Shown: positions 23,019-35,596 of the stretch, piece by piece
Position numbering within the stretch: the first letter of the stretch is position 1
How the letters are laid out: every line of letters begins with the position of its first letter
Origin: Triticum aestivum
Lineage: Eukaryota; Streptophyta; Magnoliopsida; Poales; Poaceae
NCBI RefSeq assembly: GCF_018294505.1
Contig: NC_057809.1
Span: 503,376,506 to 503,440,505, forward strand
Length of the DNA stretch: 64,000 bases
Reading direction: 5' to 3'
The notes under the pieces: model-generated
Databases searched by the model: none
What the model was told of the DNA's origin: nothing
Seen by the model: the letters and a program-made list of their open reading frames with translations, nothing else
Made by a program: the position numbers and the translations under genes

Positions 23019-25822
23019 AGCATCCCCAAGCTTAATTCCCGCTCGTCCTCGAGTAGGTAAATGATAAAAAAGATAATTTTTGATGTGAAGTGCTACTCGG
23101 AATAATTTTAATGTAACTCTTCTTAATTATGGTATGAATATTCAGATCCGAAAGATTCAAGCTAAAAGTTTAATATTGACATAAAAATAATAATATTTTA
23201 AGCATACTAACAAAGCTATCATGTCTTCTCAAAATAACATGGCCAAAGAAAGTTATCCCTACAAAATCATATAGTCTGGCTATGCTCTATCTTCACCACA
23301 CAAAATATTTAAATCATGCACAACCCCGATGACAGGCCAAGCAATTGTTTCATACTTTTGACATTCTCAAACTTTTTCAATCTTCACGCAATACATGAGC
23401 GTGAGCCATGGATATAGCACTATATGTGGAATAGAATGGTGGTTGTGGAGAAGACAAAAAAAGGAGAAGATAGTCTCACATCAACTAGGCGTATCAACAG
23501 GCTATGGAGATGCCCATCAATAGATATCAATGTGAGTGAGTAGGGATTGCCATGCAATGGATGCACTAGAGCTATAAGTATATGAAAGCTCAACAAAAGA
23601 AACTAAGTGGGTGTGCATCCAACTTGCTTGCTCATGAAGACCTAGGGCATTTTGAGGAAGCCCATCATTGGAATATACAAGCCAAGTTCTATAATGAAAA
23701 ATTCCCACTAGTATATGAAAGTGACAAAATGAGAGACTCTCTATCATGAATATCATGGTGCTACTTTGAAGCACAAGTGTGGTAAAGGATAGTAACATTG
23801 TCCCTTCTCTCTTTTTATCTCATTTTTTATTTGGGCCTTTTCTCTTTTTTTTATGGCCTCTTTTTTTTTCTTTTTTTTGTCCGGAGTCTCATCCCAACTT
23901 GTGGGGGAATCATAGTCTCCATCATCCTTTCCTCACTGGGACAATGCTCTAATAATGATGATAATCACACTTTTATTTTCTTACAACTCAACAATTACAA
24001 CTCGATACTTAGAACAAAATATGACTCTATATGAATGCCTCCGGCGGTATACCTGGATATGCAATGAATCAAGAGTGACATGTATGAAAGAATTATGAAT
24101 GGTGGCTTTGCCACAAATACGATGTCAACTACATGATCATGCTAAGAAATATGACAATGATGGAGTGTGTCATAATAAATGGAATGGTGGAAAGTTGCAT
24201 GTCAATATATCTCAGAATGGCTATGGAAATGCCATAATAGGTAGGTATGGTGGCTGTTTTGAGGAAGGTATATGGTGGGTGTATGATACCGGCGAAAGGT
24301 GTGCGGTATTAGAGAGGCAAGCAATGGTGGGAGGAAGAAAAGTGTGTATAATCCATGGACTCAACATTAGTCATAAAGAACTCATATACTTATTGCAAAA
24401 ATCTACAAGTTATCAAAGCAAAGTATTACGCGCATGCTCCTAGGGGGATAGATTGGTAGGAAAAGACCATCGTTCGTCCCCGACCGCCACTCATAAGGAA
24501 GACAATCAAAAAATAAATCATGCTCTGACTTCATCACATAACGGTTCACCATACGTGCATGCTACAGGAATCACAAACTTTAACACAAGTATTTCTCAAA
24601 TTCACAACTACTCAACTAGCACAACTTTAATATCACCATCTTCATATCTCAAAACAATTATCAAGCATCAAACTTATCATAGCATTCAACACACTCATAA
24701 GAAAGTTTTTACTATTCTTGAATACCAAGCATATTAGGATTATTTAGGCAAATTACCATGCTATTTGAGACTCTCAAAATAATATAAGTGAAGCATGAGA
24801 GATCAATAGTTTCTATAAAACAAATCCACCATCGTGCTCTAAAAGATATAAGTGAAGTACTAGAGCAAAACTATATAACTCAAATGATATAAGCGAAGTA
24901 CATAGAGTATTCTAACAAATTCCAAATCATGTATGGCTCTCTCAAAAGGTATGTACAGCAAGGATGATTGTGGTAAACTAAAAAGCAAAGACTCAAATCA
25001 TATATGACGCTCCAAGCAAAACACATATCATGTGGTGAATAAAAATATAGCTCCAAGTAAAGTTACTGATAGAAGTAGACGAAAGAGGGGATGCCTTCCG
25101 GGGCATCCCCAAGCTTTGACTTTTAGGTGTCCTTAGATTATCTTGGGGGTGCCATGGGCATCCCCAAGCTTAGGCTCTTGCCACTCCTTGTTCCATAATC
25201 CATCAAATCTTTACCCAAAACTTGAAAACTTCACAACACAAAACTTAAAGTAGAAAATCTCGTGAGCTCCGTTAGCGAAAGAAAACAAAAGACCACTTCA
25301 AGGTACTGTAATGAACTCATTCTTTATTTATATTGGTGTTAAACCTACTGTATTCAAACTTCTCTATGGTTTATAAACTATTTTACTAGCCATAGATTCA
25401 TCAAAATAAGCAAACAACACACGAAAAACAGAATCTGTCAAAAACAGAACAGTCTGTAGTAATCTGTAGCTATCGCAAGATATGGAACCCCAAAAATTCT
25501 TAAATAAATTTCTGGACGTGGGTAATTTATCTATTAATCATCTGAAAAAATAATTAACTAAATATCACTTTCCAAATAAAAATGGCATCAGTTCTCGTGA
25601 GCGCTAAAGTTTCTGTTTTTTACAGCAAGATATCAAGAGTTTCCCCAAGTCTTCCCAACGGTTCTACTTGGCACAAACACTAATTAAACACAAAAAACAC
25701 AACCAAAACGGTAAATTATTTATTACTAAACAGGAGAAAAAAGCAAGGAATAAAATTGGGTTGCCTCCCAACAAGCGCTATCGTTTAACACCCCTAGCTA
25801 GGCATAAAAGGCAAGGATAGAT
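23019..25822 (-). other. Sabrina-like 3' non-coding region with repeated polypurine motifs
   Basis: In minus sense the sequence just inside the LTR is AAGCTTGGGGATGCT (23019-23033), the plus-strand primer. The same core appears again at about 25101-25117 and 25154-25172. There is a purine-rich (minus-strand) stretch at 23800-23885. No domain is found in any frame. This fills the place where RT to integrase would be in a full element. Confidence 0.7.
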
Positions 25823-26908
25823 CTAGGTATTGCCATCTTTGGTAGGCAATCCATAAGATTCATAAGGTAATTTAATTTTCTTTCTAAGAAAGTGTTCCAT
25901 GCCTTTCCTTAATGGAAATTGGAATCTGATATTTCCTTCCTTCATATCAATAATTGCACCAATTGTTCTAAGGAAAGGTCTACCAAGAATAATAGGACAT
26001 GAAGGATTGCAATCTATGTCAAGAATGATAAAATCTACGGGCACATAATTCATATTTGCGACAATAAGAACATCATTAATTCTTCCCATAGGTTTCTTAA
26101 TAGTGGAATCCGCAAGGTGCAAGTTTAGAGAGCAATCATCAAAATCACGGAAACCTAACAAATCACACAAAGTCTTTGGAATCGTGGAAACACTAGCACC
26201 CAAATCACACAAAGCATAGCATTCATGATCTTTAATTTTAATTTTAATAGTTGGTTCCCACTCATCATAAAGTTTTCTACGGATAGAAACTTCCAACTCA
26301 AGTTTTTCTTCATAAGATTGCATCAAGGCATCAACGATATGTTTAGTAAACGCTTTATTTTGACTATAAGCATAAGGACAATTTAGCACGGATTGCAACA
26401 AGGAAATACAATCAATCAAAGAGAAATTTTCATAATTAAATTCCTTGAAATCCAAAATAGTGGGTTTAGCAATATCTAGGGTTTTAATTTCTTCAATCCC
26501 ACTTTTATCAAATTTAGCATCAAGATCTAAAAACTCCGAATTTTTGGAACGCCTTCTAGATAAAGGTGGATCATATTCAGTCCCATCATTATCAAGATTC
26601 ATATTGCAAAACAAAGATTTAATAGGGGACACATCAATAACTTTTAGATCTTCATCTTTTTTTTCATAGGAACTAGAAGAACACGCTCTTATAAAGGCAT
26701 ATTTCTTAGCATGCATCCTAGCGGTTCTTTCTTTGAACTCATCAATGGAAATTCTCATGGCTTTGAAAGACTCATTGATGGCATGCTTAGGAGGAATAGA
26801 TCTAAGTTTCAAAGAATCAACATCAAGATAAATTCTATCAACGTTCCTAGCCAACTCATCAATCTTAAACATTTTTTCTTCAATCAAAGCCTTGAAACTC
26901 TTTTGCAA
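25823..26908 (-). CDS. aspartic protease part of the gag-protease ORF (Sabrina-like)
   Basis: The 361-codon frame carries YALCDLGASVSTIPKTL, the Athila-type active-site loop (Asp-Leu-Gly), and CPIILGRPFLRTIGA, the C-terminal protease block. The N-terminal 150 residues are an acidic and basic linker. It lies in the same frame as gag, separated by one TAA (26918-26920) and three further codons, so the pair is one gag-protease ORF with a single nonsense codon or a readthrough stop. The listed first codon is not ATG and is unlikely to be used for initiation. It would process Gag in the particle. Confidence 0.85.
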   Translation of the reverse strand: MQKSFKALIEEKMFKIDELARNVDRIYLDVDSLKLRSIPPKHAINESFKAMRISIDEFKERTARMHAKKYAFIRACSSSSYEKKDEDLKVIDVSPIKSLFCNMNLDNDGTEYDPPLSRRRSKNSEFLDLDAKFDKSGIEEIKTLDIAKPTILDFKEFNYENFSLIDCISLLQSVLNCPYAYSQNKAFTKHIVDALMQSYEEKLELEVSIRRKLYDEWEPTIKIKIKDHECYALCDLGASVSTIPKTLCDLLGFRDFDDCSLNLHLADSTIKKPMGRINDVLIVANMNYVPVDFIILDIDCNPSCPIILGRPFLRTIGAIIDMKEGNIRFQFPLRKGMEHFLRKKIKLPYESYGLPTKDGNT

Positions 26909-26917
26909 AGTAATAAA

Positions 26918-27889
26918 TTATTTAATATTAGATTCAAAATCAGAGGGCATCTTATTATAATTTCCATAAGAATTGTTGTAGGAATTACCATAATTATTAG
27001 AGGGATTACTAGGATACGGCCTAGGATTAAAATTTCCTCTATACGCGTTGTTACCAAAATTGTTCCTACCAACAAAATTCACATCCATAAATTCATTATT
27101 ATTCTCAATCAAAGTAGACAAGGGCATATCATTAGGATCAGAAGAAACACTCTTACTAGCAAATAATTTCATAAGTTCATCCATCTTTCCACTCAAAACA
27201 TTAATTTCTTCCATCGCATGCACCTTTTTATTAGTAGATCTTTTAGTGTGCCATTGAGAATAATTAACCATAATATTATCTAGGAGTTTAGTAGCTTCTC
27301 CTGAAGTGATTTCCATACAAGTGCCTCCCGCGAACGAATCTAAAAGATTTCTATAAGCAAAATTCAATCTGGCATAATTTTTTTGCATAATCATCCACAA
27401 ATTCAAACCATGAGTAGGGCAATTACGTATCATTAATTTCATCCTCTCCCAAGCTTGTGGAACATGTTCATGATAAAGTTGCTTAAAATTCATAATATTG
27501 TTTCTAAGGTAGATGATCTTAGCGGGAGGAAAATACTTAGATATAAAAGCATCTTTGCACTTGTTCCAAGAATCAATACTATTTTTAGGCAAATACAAAA
27601 ACCAAGCATTAGCACGATCTCTAAGCGAAAAAGGAAATAGCTTCAATTTATCAATATCATTATCCACATCTTTCTTCTTTTGCATATCACACAAATCAAC
27701 GAAGTTATTCAGATGGGTAGCAGCATCTTCACTAGGAAGGCCGGAAAACGGATCTTTCATGACAAGATTCAGCAAAGCGGCATTAATTTCACAAGATTCA
27801 GCATCGGTAAGAGGAGCAATCGGAGTGCTAATAAAATCATTGTTGTTGGTATTGGTAAAGTCACACAATTTAGTGTTATCTTGAGCCAT
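26918..27889 (-). CDS. gag (Sabrina-like), 323 aa
   Basis: I chose the ATG at 27889 (MAQDNTKLCDF) because the upstream part of the frame is low-complexity leader. The product has the plant Retrotrans_gag layout: PFSGLPSEDAATHLNNFVDLC, FPFSLRDRANAWFLYLP, SWNKCKDAFISKYFPPAK and AWERMKLMIRNCP (capsid helices), then an Asn/Gly/Tyr-rich tail (NPRPYPSNPSNNYGN). No CCHC knuckle is visible. The frame is intact and ends at TAA 26918-26920. It forms the particle that packages element RNA. Being open while the element lacks pol suggests selection or recent activity. Confidence 0.88.
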   Translation of the reverse strand: MAQDNTKLCDFTNTNNNDFISTPIAPLTDAESCEINAALLNLVMKDPFSGLPSEDAATHLNNFVDLCDMQKKKDVDNDIDKLKLFPFSLRDRANAWFLYLPKNSIDSWNKCKDAFISKYFPPAKIIYLRNNIMNFKQLYHEHVPQAWERMKLMIRNCPTHGLNLWMIMQKNYARLNFAYRNLLDSFAGGTCMEITSGEATKLLDNIMVNYSQWHTKRSTNKKVHAMEEINVLSGKMDELMKLFASKSVSSDPNDMPLSTLIENNNEFMDVNFVGRNNFGNNAYRGNFNPRPYPSNPSNNYGNSYNNSYGNYNKMPSDFESNIK

Positions 27890-28097
27890 CGTGACAAGCA
27901 AGCAATCCAACACACAAGCAAACAAGAAACGGGAAAAAAGAGGCAAATGGAGAAAGAGAGGGAGGATAGAGAGAGAGGGCGAATAAAACGGCAAGGGTGA
28001 AGTGGGGGAGAGGAAAACAAGAGGCAAATGGCAAATAATGTAATGCGGGAGATAAGGGTATGTGATGGGTACTTGGTATGTTGACTTTTGCTTAGAC

Positions 28098-28115
28098 TCC
28101 CCGGCAACGGCGCCA
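28098..28115 (-). other. primer binding site, tRNA-Asp type (Sabrina-like)
   Basis: In minus sense this is TGGCGCCGTTGCCGGGGA, complementary to the 3' end of plant tRNA-Asp (GTC). It lies 10 bases from the LTR edge (28126). tRNA-Asp priming is usual for Athila-branch elements. Confidence 0.85.
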
Positions 28116-28125
28116 GAAATCTGCT

Positions 28126-28751
28126 TGCTACCTCTTGAGCACTGCGTTGGATTTCCTTGAAGAGGAAAGGATGATGCAGCAAAGTAGCGTAAGTATTTCC
28201 CTCAGTTTTTGAGAACCAAGGTATCAATCCAGTAGGAGGCTACACGCGAGTCCCTCGTACCTGCACAAAACAAATAACTCCTCACAACCAACGCGATAAG
28301 GGTTTGTCAATCCCTTCACGGTCACTTACGAGGGTGAGGTCTGATAGATATGATAGAATAATATTTTTGGTATTTTTGTGATAAAGATGCAAAGTAAAAT
28401 AAAAGCAAAGTAAAAAACCAAAGGAAATAACTAAGTATTGGAAGATTAATATGATGAAGATAGACCCGAGGGCCATAGGTTTCACTAGTGGCTTCTCTCA
28501 AGAGCATAAGTATTTTACGGTGGGTGAACGAATTACAGTTGAGCAATTGATAGAATTGAGCATAGTTATGAGAATATCTAGGTATGATCATGTATATAGG
28601 CATCACGTCCGAGACAAGTAGACTAACTCCTGCCTGCATCTACTACTATTACTCCACTCATCGACCGCTATCCAGCATGCATCTAGAGTATTAAGTTCAT
28701 GAAAACAGAGTAACGCCTTAAGCAAGATGACATGATGTACAGGGATAAATT
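28126..28751 (-). repeat. Sabrina-like 5' LTR, first plus-strand part
   Basis: It starts TGCTACCTCTTGAGC and is nearly identical to 21440 onward. It is split after AAATT (28747-28751) by the Angela-like copia element and continues at 37366. Confidence 0.92.
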
Positions 28752-30514
28752 TGTTGGGGAACATAGCAGAAATTCAAAATTTTCTACGCATCACCAAGAT
28801 CAATCTATGGAGTAATCTAGCAACGAGGGGAAGGAGAGTGCATCTACATACCCTTGTAGATCGCTAAGCGGAAGCGTTCAAGTGAACGGGGTTGATGGAG
28901 TCGTACTCGCCGTGATCCAAATCACCGATGATCTTAGTGCCGAACGGACGGCACCTCCGCGTTCAACACACATGCAGCCCGGTGACGTCTCCCATGCCTT
29001 GATCCAGCAAGGAGAGAGGGAGAGGTTGGGGAAGACTCCGTCCAGCAGCAGCACGACAGCGTGGTGGTGGTGGAGGAGCGTGGTACTCCAGCAGGGCTTC
29101 GCCAAGCACCGCAAGAGACGAGGAGGGAGAGGGGTAGGGCTGCGCCAAGAAGGAGATGTTCTCGTGTGTATGGCAGCCCAAAACCCCACTATATATAGGG
29201 GAAAGGGAGGGGCTGCGCCCCCACCTAGGTTTCCACCCCTAGGGGTGGCGGCCAGCCCTAGATCCCATCTAGGGGGCGGCCAAGGGGGGAGAGAGGGGGG
29301 CGCACCACTAGGTGGGCCTTAGGCCCATCTGAGCCTAGGGTTTCCCCCTTTTCCCTTCTCTCTTCGCCTTGGGCCCTGGTGGGGGGGCGCACCAGCCCAC
29401 CTGGGGCTGGTCCCCTCTCACACTTGGCCCACGCAGCCCTCTGGGGCAGGTAGCCCCACCTGGTGGACCCCCGGGACCCTCCCGGTGGTCCCGGTACGTT
29501 ACCGATAGCACCCGAAACTTTTCCGGTGACCAAAACAGGACTTCCCATATATAAATATTTACCTCCGGACCATTCCGGAACTCCTCGTGATGTCCGGGAT
29601 CTCATCCGGGACTCCGAACAACATTTGGTAACCACGTATATCTATTCCCTATAACCCTAGCGTCATCGAACCTTAAGTGTGTAGACCCTACGGGTTCGGG
29701 AACCATGCAGACATGACCGAGACACCTCTCTGGCCAATAAACAACAGCGGGATCTGGATACCCATGTTGGCTCCCACATGTTCCACGATGATCTCATCGG
29801 ATGAACCACGATGTCGAGGATTCAATCAATCCCGTATTCAATTCCCTTTGTCTAGCGGTATTGTACTTGCCCGAGATTCGATCGTCGGTATCCGATACCT
29901 TGTTCAATCTCGTTACCGGCAAGTCTCTTTACTCGTTCCGTAACACATCATCCCGTGATCAACTCCTTGGTCACATTGCGCATATGATGATGTCCTACCG
30001 AGTGGGCCCAGAGATACCTCTCCGTCACACGGAGTGACAAATCCCAGTCTCGATTCGTGCCAACCCAACAGACACTTTCGGAGATACCCGTAGTGTACCT
30101 TTATAGCCACCCAGTTACGTTGTGACGTTTGGCACACCCAAAGCATTCCTACGGTATCCGGGAGTTGCACAATCTCATGGTCTAAGGAAATGATACTTGA
30201 CATTAGAAAAGCTTTAGCATACGAACTACACGATCTTTGTGCTAGGCTTAGGATTGGGTCTTGTCCATCACATGATTCTCCTAATGATGTGATCCCGTTA
30301 TCAACGACATCCAATGTCCATGGTCAGGAAACCGTAACCATCAATTGATCAACGAGCTAGTCAACTAGAGGCTTACTAGGGACATGGTGTTGTCTATGTA
30401 TCCACACATGTATCTGAGTTTCCTATCAATACAATTATAGCATGGATAATAAACGATTATCATGAACAAGGAAAATAACCAATTTATTATTGCCTCTAGG
30501 GCATATTTCCAACA
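28752..30514 (-). repeat. Angela-like LTR (3' LTR in element sense), 1763 bp
   Basis: Bounded by TGTTGGGGAAC and TTTCCAACA. The minus-strand TATA box is at 29190-29198, with a G/C-rich region upstream. ORFs of 103-146 codons in it recur in the other LTR only because the LTRs are copies. Confidence 0.95.
29190..29198 (-). promoter_or_regulatory. TATA box of the Angela-like LTR
   Basis: CTATATATAGG lies in the U3 part; the same site is at 36035-36043 in the other LTR. Confidence 0.6.
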
Positions 30515-31299
30515 GTCTCCCACTTGCACTAGAGTCAATAATCTAGTTCACATCGCCATGTGATTAACATTCACAGGTCACATCGCCATGTGACCAACAT
30601 CCAAAGAGTTTACTAGAGTTCAATAATCTAGTTCACATCACTATGTGATTAACACTCAATGAGTTCTGGGTTTGATCATGTTACTTGTGAGAGAGGTTGT
30701 AGTCTACGGGTCTGTCACATTCAGATCCGTATGTACTTTGCAAATCTCTATGCTATATTTGGAGCCATTTCAAATAACGGTTCTACTTGGAGCTATTCTA
30801 AATTGTTGCTCCATTATACGTATCCGGTATCTCTACTCAGAGCTATCCGGATAGGTGTTAAGCTTGCATCGACGTAACTCTTTATGTCGAACTCTTTATC
30901 ACCTCCATAACCGAGAAACATATCCTTATTCCTCTAAGGATAATTTTGACCGCTATCTGGTGATCTACTCCTAGATCACCTTTGTACCCTCTTGCCAGAC
31001 ATGTGGCAAGGCACACATCAGGTGCGGTACTCAGCATGGCATACCGTATAGAGCCTATGACAAAAGCATAGGGGACGACCTTCGTCCTTCCTCTTTCTTC
31101 TGCCGTGGTCGAGCTTTAAGTCTTAACTTCATACCTTACAACTCAGGCAAGAACTCCTTCTTTGGCTGATCCATCTTGAACACCTTCAAGATCATGTCAA
31201 GGTATGTGCTCATTTGAAAGTACCATTAAGCGTTTTTTATCTATCCTTATAGATCTTGATGCTCAATGTTCAAGTAGCTTAATCCAGGTTTTCCATTGA
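30515..31299 (-). other. Angela-like 3' region: polypurine tract and decayed RT/RNase H end
   Basis: The polypurine tract lies directly inside the LTR. Short direct repeats of a CACATCGCCATGTGA type sequence (30545-30660) follow. The rest corresponds by position and partial similarity to 52667-53590 of the second copia element but has no usable frame. Confidence 0.5.
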
Positions 31300-33985
31300 A
31301 AAACACCTTTCAAATAACCCTATATGCTTTCCAGAAATTCTACATCATTTCGGATCAACAATATGTCATCCACATATACTTATCAGAAATGTTGTAGTGC
31401 TCCCACTCACTTTATTGTAAATACAAGTTTCTAACAAACTTTGTATAAACCCATAAACTTTGATTACTCCATCAAAGTATATATTCCGACTCCAAGATGC
31501 TTGCTCTAGTCCATGGAAGGATCGCTGGAGCTAGCATACCTTTTAGCATCCTTAGGATCGACAAAACCTTTCTGATTGTATCACATACAACCTTTCCTTA
31601 CGAAAACTGGTAAGGAAACTTGTTTTGACATCCATCTGCCAGATTTCATAAATGCAGCTTATGCTAACATGATTCCGACGGACTTAAGCATCGCTACGGG
31701 TGAGAAAATCTCATCGTAGTCAACTGCTTGAACTTGTGAAAAACTCTTCGCCACAAGTCGAGCTTCATAGACGATGACATTACCGTCCACGTCCGTCTTC
31801 TTCTTAAAATCCACATGTACCTAACAGCCTTACGACCATCAAGTAGTTCTTCCAAAGTCTACACTTTGTTTTCATACATGGATCCTCTCTCGGATTTTAT
31901 GGCCTCGAGCCAATTTTCGGAATCCGGGCCCACCATCGCTTCTCCATAGCTCATAGGTTCATCGTTGTCCAACAACGTGACCTTTAAGACAGGGTTACCA
32001 CTTAGAAGTTGTACACACCCTTGTCAACCCATGAGGTTCGATAGTAACTTGATCTGAAGCTCCATGATCATCATCATTAGCTTTCTCTTCAACTGAGGCA
32101 GGTGCCACAGAAACATTTTTCCTGTGCTGCGCTACTCTCTGGTTGAAGTAAAGGTTCAACAACCTTATCAAGTTCTATCTTCCTCCCACTCAATTCTTTC
32201 GAGAGAAACTTTTCCTCGAGAAAGGACCCGATTCGAGAAACAATCCCTATTGCTTTCGGATCTGAGACAGGAGGTATACCCAACTGTTTTGGGTGTCCTA
32301 TGAAGATGCATTTATCCGCTTTGGGTTCGAGCTTATCAGCCTGAAACTTTTTCACATAAGCGTCGCAGCCCCAAACTTTTAAGAAATGACAGCTTAGGTT
32401 TCTCTAAACCATAGTTCATACGGTGTCATCTCATCGGAATTACGTGGTGCCCTATTTAAAGTGAATGTGGTTGTCTCTAATGCCTAACCCATAAACTATC
32501 GTGGTAATTCGATAAGAGACATCATGGTATGCATCATATCCAATAGGGTGCAGTTATGATGTTCGGACACACCATCACACTATGGTGTTCCAGGCTGTAT
32601 TAGTTGTGAAACAATTTCCACAATGTCTTAATTCTGTGCCAAACTCGTAATTCAGATATTCATCTCTATGATCATATCATAGATATTTTATCCTCTTGTC
32701 ACGACGATCTTCAACTTCACCCTGAAATTACTTGAACCTTTCAATAATTCAGACTCGTGATTCATCAAGTAAATATACTCAGCATCTGCTCAAATCATCT
32801 GTGAAGTAAGAATATAACGATATCCACTACATGCCTCAGCACTCATTGGACTGCACACATCAAGATGTATTACTTCCAACAAGTTGCTTTCTTGTTCCAT
32901 CTTACTGAAAACGAGGCCTTTCAGTCATCTTGCTCATGTGGTATGATTTGCATGTCTCAAGTGATTCAAAATCAAGCGAGTCCAAAGATCCATCAACATG
33001 GAGCTTCTTCATGCGTTTTATACCATTGTGACTAAAATTGCAGTGCCACAAGTATGTGGTACTATCATTACTATCTTATATCTTTTGGCATGAACATGTG
33101 TATCACTACGATCGGGATTCAATAAACCATTCATTTTAGGTGTAAGACCATTGAAGGTATTATTCAAATAAACAGAGTAACCATTATTCTCCTTAAATGA
33201 ATAACCGCATTGCGATGAACATAATCTAATCATGTCCATGCTCAACGCAAACACCAAATAACAATTATTTAGGTTTAACACCAACCCCGATGGTAGACGG
33301 AGCGTGCGATGTTTGATCACATCAACCTTGGAAACTCTTCCAACACCTATCGTCGTCTCACCTTTGGCTAGTCTCCGTTTATTCTGTAGCCTTTTATTTC
33401 GAGTTACTAACACTTAGCAACCGAACCGGTATCTAATACCCTGCTGCTACTAGGAGTACTAGTAAAGTACACATTTAATATATGTCCAATACATACTTCT
33501 GTCAACCTTGTCAGCCTTCTCATCTACCAAGTATCTAGGGTGGTTCTGCTTCAGTGACCGTTCCCCTTATTACAGAAGCACTTAGTCTCGGGCTTGGGTT
33601 CAACTTTGGGTTTCTTCACTAGAGCAGCAACTGATTTGTTGTTTCATGAAGTATCCCTTTCTTGCCCTTGCCCTTCTTGAAACTAGTGGTTTTACTAACC
33701 ATCAACAATTGATGCTCCCTTTTGATTTCTACTTTCGCGGTGTCGCGAATAGCTCAAGGATCATATCTATCCCTGATATGTTATAGTTCATCACGAAGCT
33801 CCAGTAGCTTGGTGACAGTGACTTTGGAGAACCATCACTATCTCATCTGGAAGATTAACTCCCACTCGATTCAAGCGATTGTTGTACTCATACAATCTGA
33901 GCACATGCTCAACGGTTGAGCTTTTCTCCTTAGTTTGCAGGCTTAAGAAACTTGTCAAAGGTCTCATACCTCTTGACGTGGGCAC
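31300..33985 (-). pseudogene. Angela-like gag-pol remnants
   Basis: Minus-strand pieces occur in copia order. 33791-33985 is gag of the UBN2 type (VEHVLRLYEYNNRLNRVGVNL). 33018-33413 is the GAG-pre-integrase region. 32089-32355 is the integrase C-terminal/RT-linker piece (KLEPKADKCIFIGHPK). 31300-32000 resembles the RT region of the second copia copy at nucleotide level. An intact copia element has one gag-pol frame of about 4 kb; here no piece exceeds 131 codons and many stops and indels intervene. The copy cannot make its own enzymes. Confidence 0.8.
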
Positions 33986-35596
33986 TAGCCTGAAATCCCA
34001 ATTTCAGTCCTTGGAACATCTCATATGTTCTGCGATGTTTCAAAAACATCTTTGGTGCCTCAATTCTAAACCATTTAGCATTAGCACTGAACTATCATGT
34101 AGTCATCAAAACGTGTATGTCAGATGTTCGCAACATCCACAACCGACATCGCGGGTCAGCTCACTGAGCGGTGCATTAAGGACATAATCCTTCTGCGCAG
34201 CAATGAGGACAATCCTCTGTTTACGGATCCAGTCCGCATAATTGCTACTATCAACTTTCAACTAAATTTTCTCTAGGAACATATCTAAAACAGTAGAACT
34301 AAAGCGTGAGCTACGACATAATTTGCAAAGTCCTTTTGACTATGTTCATGATAATTGAGTTCATCTGATTATTTCATGAACTCCCACTCAGATAGACATC
34401 CCTCTAGTCATCTAAGTGATACATGATCCGAATCGACTAGGCCGTGTCCGATCATCACGTGAGACGGACTAGTCATCATCGGTGAACATCTCATGTTGAT
34501 CGCATCTTCTATACGACTCATGTTCGACCTTTCGGTCCTCCGTGTTCCGAGGCCATGTCTGTACATGCTAGGCTCGTCAAGTTAACCTAAGTGTTTCGCA
34601 TGTGTTCCGAGGCCATGTCTGTACATGCTAGGCTCGTCAACACCCGTTGTATTCGAACGTAAGAATCTATCACACCCGATCATCACGTGGTGCTTCGAAA
34701 CGACGAACCTTCGCAACGGTGCACAGTTAGGGAGAACACTTTTCTTGAAATTTTAGTGAGGGATCATCTTATTTAAGCTACCGTCGTTCTAAGCAAATAA
34801 GATGTAAAAACATGATAAACATCACATGCAATCAAATAGTGACATGATATGGCCATCATCACTTTGCTCCTTTTGATCTCCATCTTCGGGGCTCCATGAT
34901 CATCATCGTCACCGGCATGACACCATGATCTCCATCATCGTGTCTTCATGAAGTTGTCTCGCCAACTATTACTTCTACTACTACAGCTAACGGTTAGCAA
35001 TAAAGTAAAGTAATTACATGACGTTTATGTTGACACGCAGGTCATAAATAAATTAAGACAACTCCTATGGCTCCTGCCGGTTGTCATACTCATCGACATG
35101 CAAGTCGTGATTCCTATTACAAGAACATGATCATCTCATACATCACATATATCATTCATCACATCCTTTGGCCACATCACATCACAAAACACTTGCTGCA
35201 AAAACAAGTTAGACGTCCTCTAATTGTTGTTGCAAGTTTTTTACGTGGCTGCTATAGGTTGCTAGCAAGAACGTTTCTTACCTACGCCAAAACCACAACG
35301 TGAATTGCCAATTTCTATTTACCCTTCATAAGGACCCTGTTCATCGAATCTGATCCGACTAAAGTGGGAGAGACAGACACCCGCCAGCCACCTTATGCAA
35401 CTAGTGCATGTCAGTCGGTGGAACCGGTCTCACATAAGCGTACGTGTAAGGTTGGTCCGGGCCGCTTCATCCCACAATGCCGCCAAATCAAGATAAGACT
35501 AGTAACGGCAAGTAAATTGACAAAATCGACGCCCACAACTACTTTGTGTTCTACTCGTGCATAGAAACTACGCATAGACCTAGCTCATGATGCCAC
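33986..35596 (-). other. Angela-like 5' leader and gag start, with primer site
   Basis: A primer binding site, TGGCATCATGAGC in minus sense (35583-35595), resembles the initiator-Met site TGGTATCAGAGC. The leader contains a 60-bp-period direct repeat at 34542-34640. No open gag start is preserved. Confidence 0.65.
34542..34640 (-). repeat. 60-bp-period tandem duplication in the copia leader
   Basis: The 39 bases at 34542-34580 recur without change at 34602-34640. The related leader of the second copia element (about 56789-56830) has one copy only. Confidence 0.9.

Noticed and set aside
23517..23798. Minus ORF with a similar partner at 46414-46767
   Set aside because: Both lie in the same non-coding 3' region of Sabrina-like elements; lengths and ends differ and no domain is visible.
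28098..28115. Possible tRNA gene
   Set aside because: Only the acceptor-end complement is present, adjoining an LTR; it is a primer binding site.
28882..29322. 146-codon ORF repeated at 35727-36158, and a 133-codon minus ORF at 29913-30314 repeated at 36760-37161
   Set aside because: The pairs are the two LTRs of one recent element, so the repetition shows copying, not conservation.
30540..30660. CRISPR-like repeats (CACATCGCCATGTGA type) near both copia polypurine tracts
   Set aside because: Few, irregular, short-spaced repeats at the same place in two copia elements; plant nuclear DNA.
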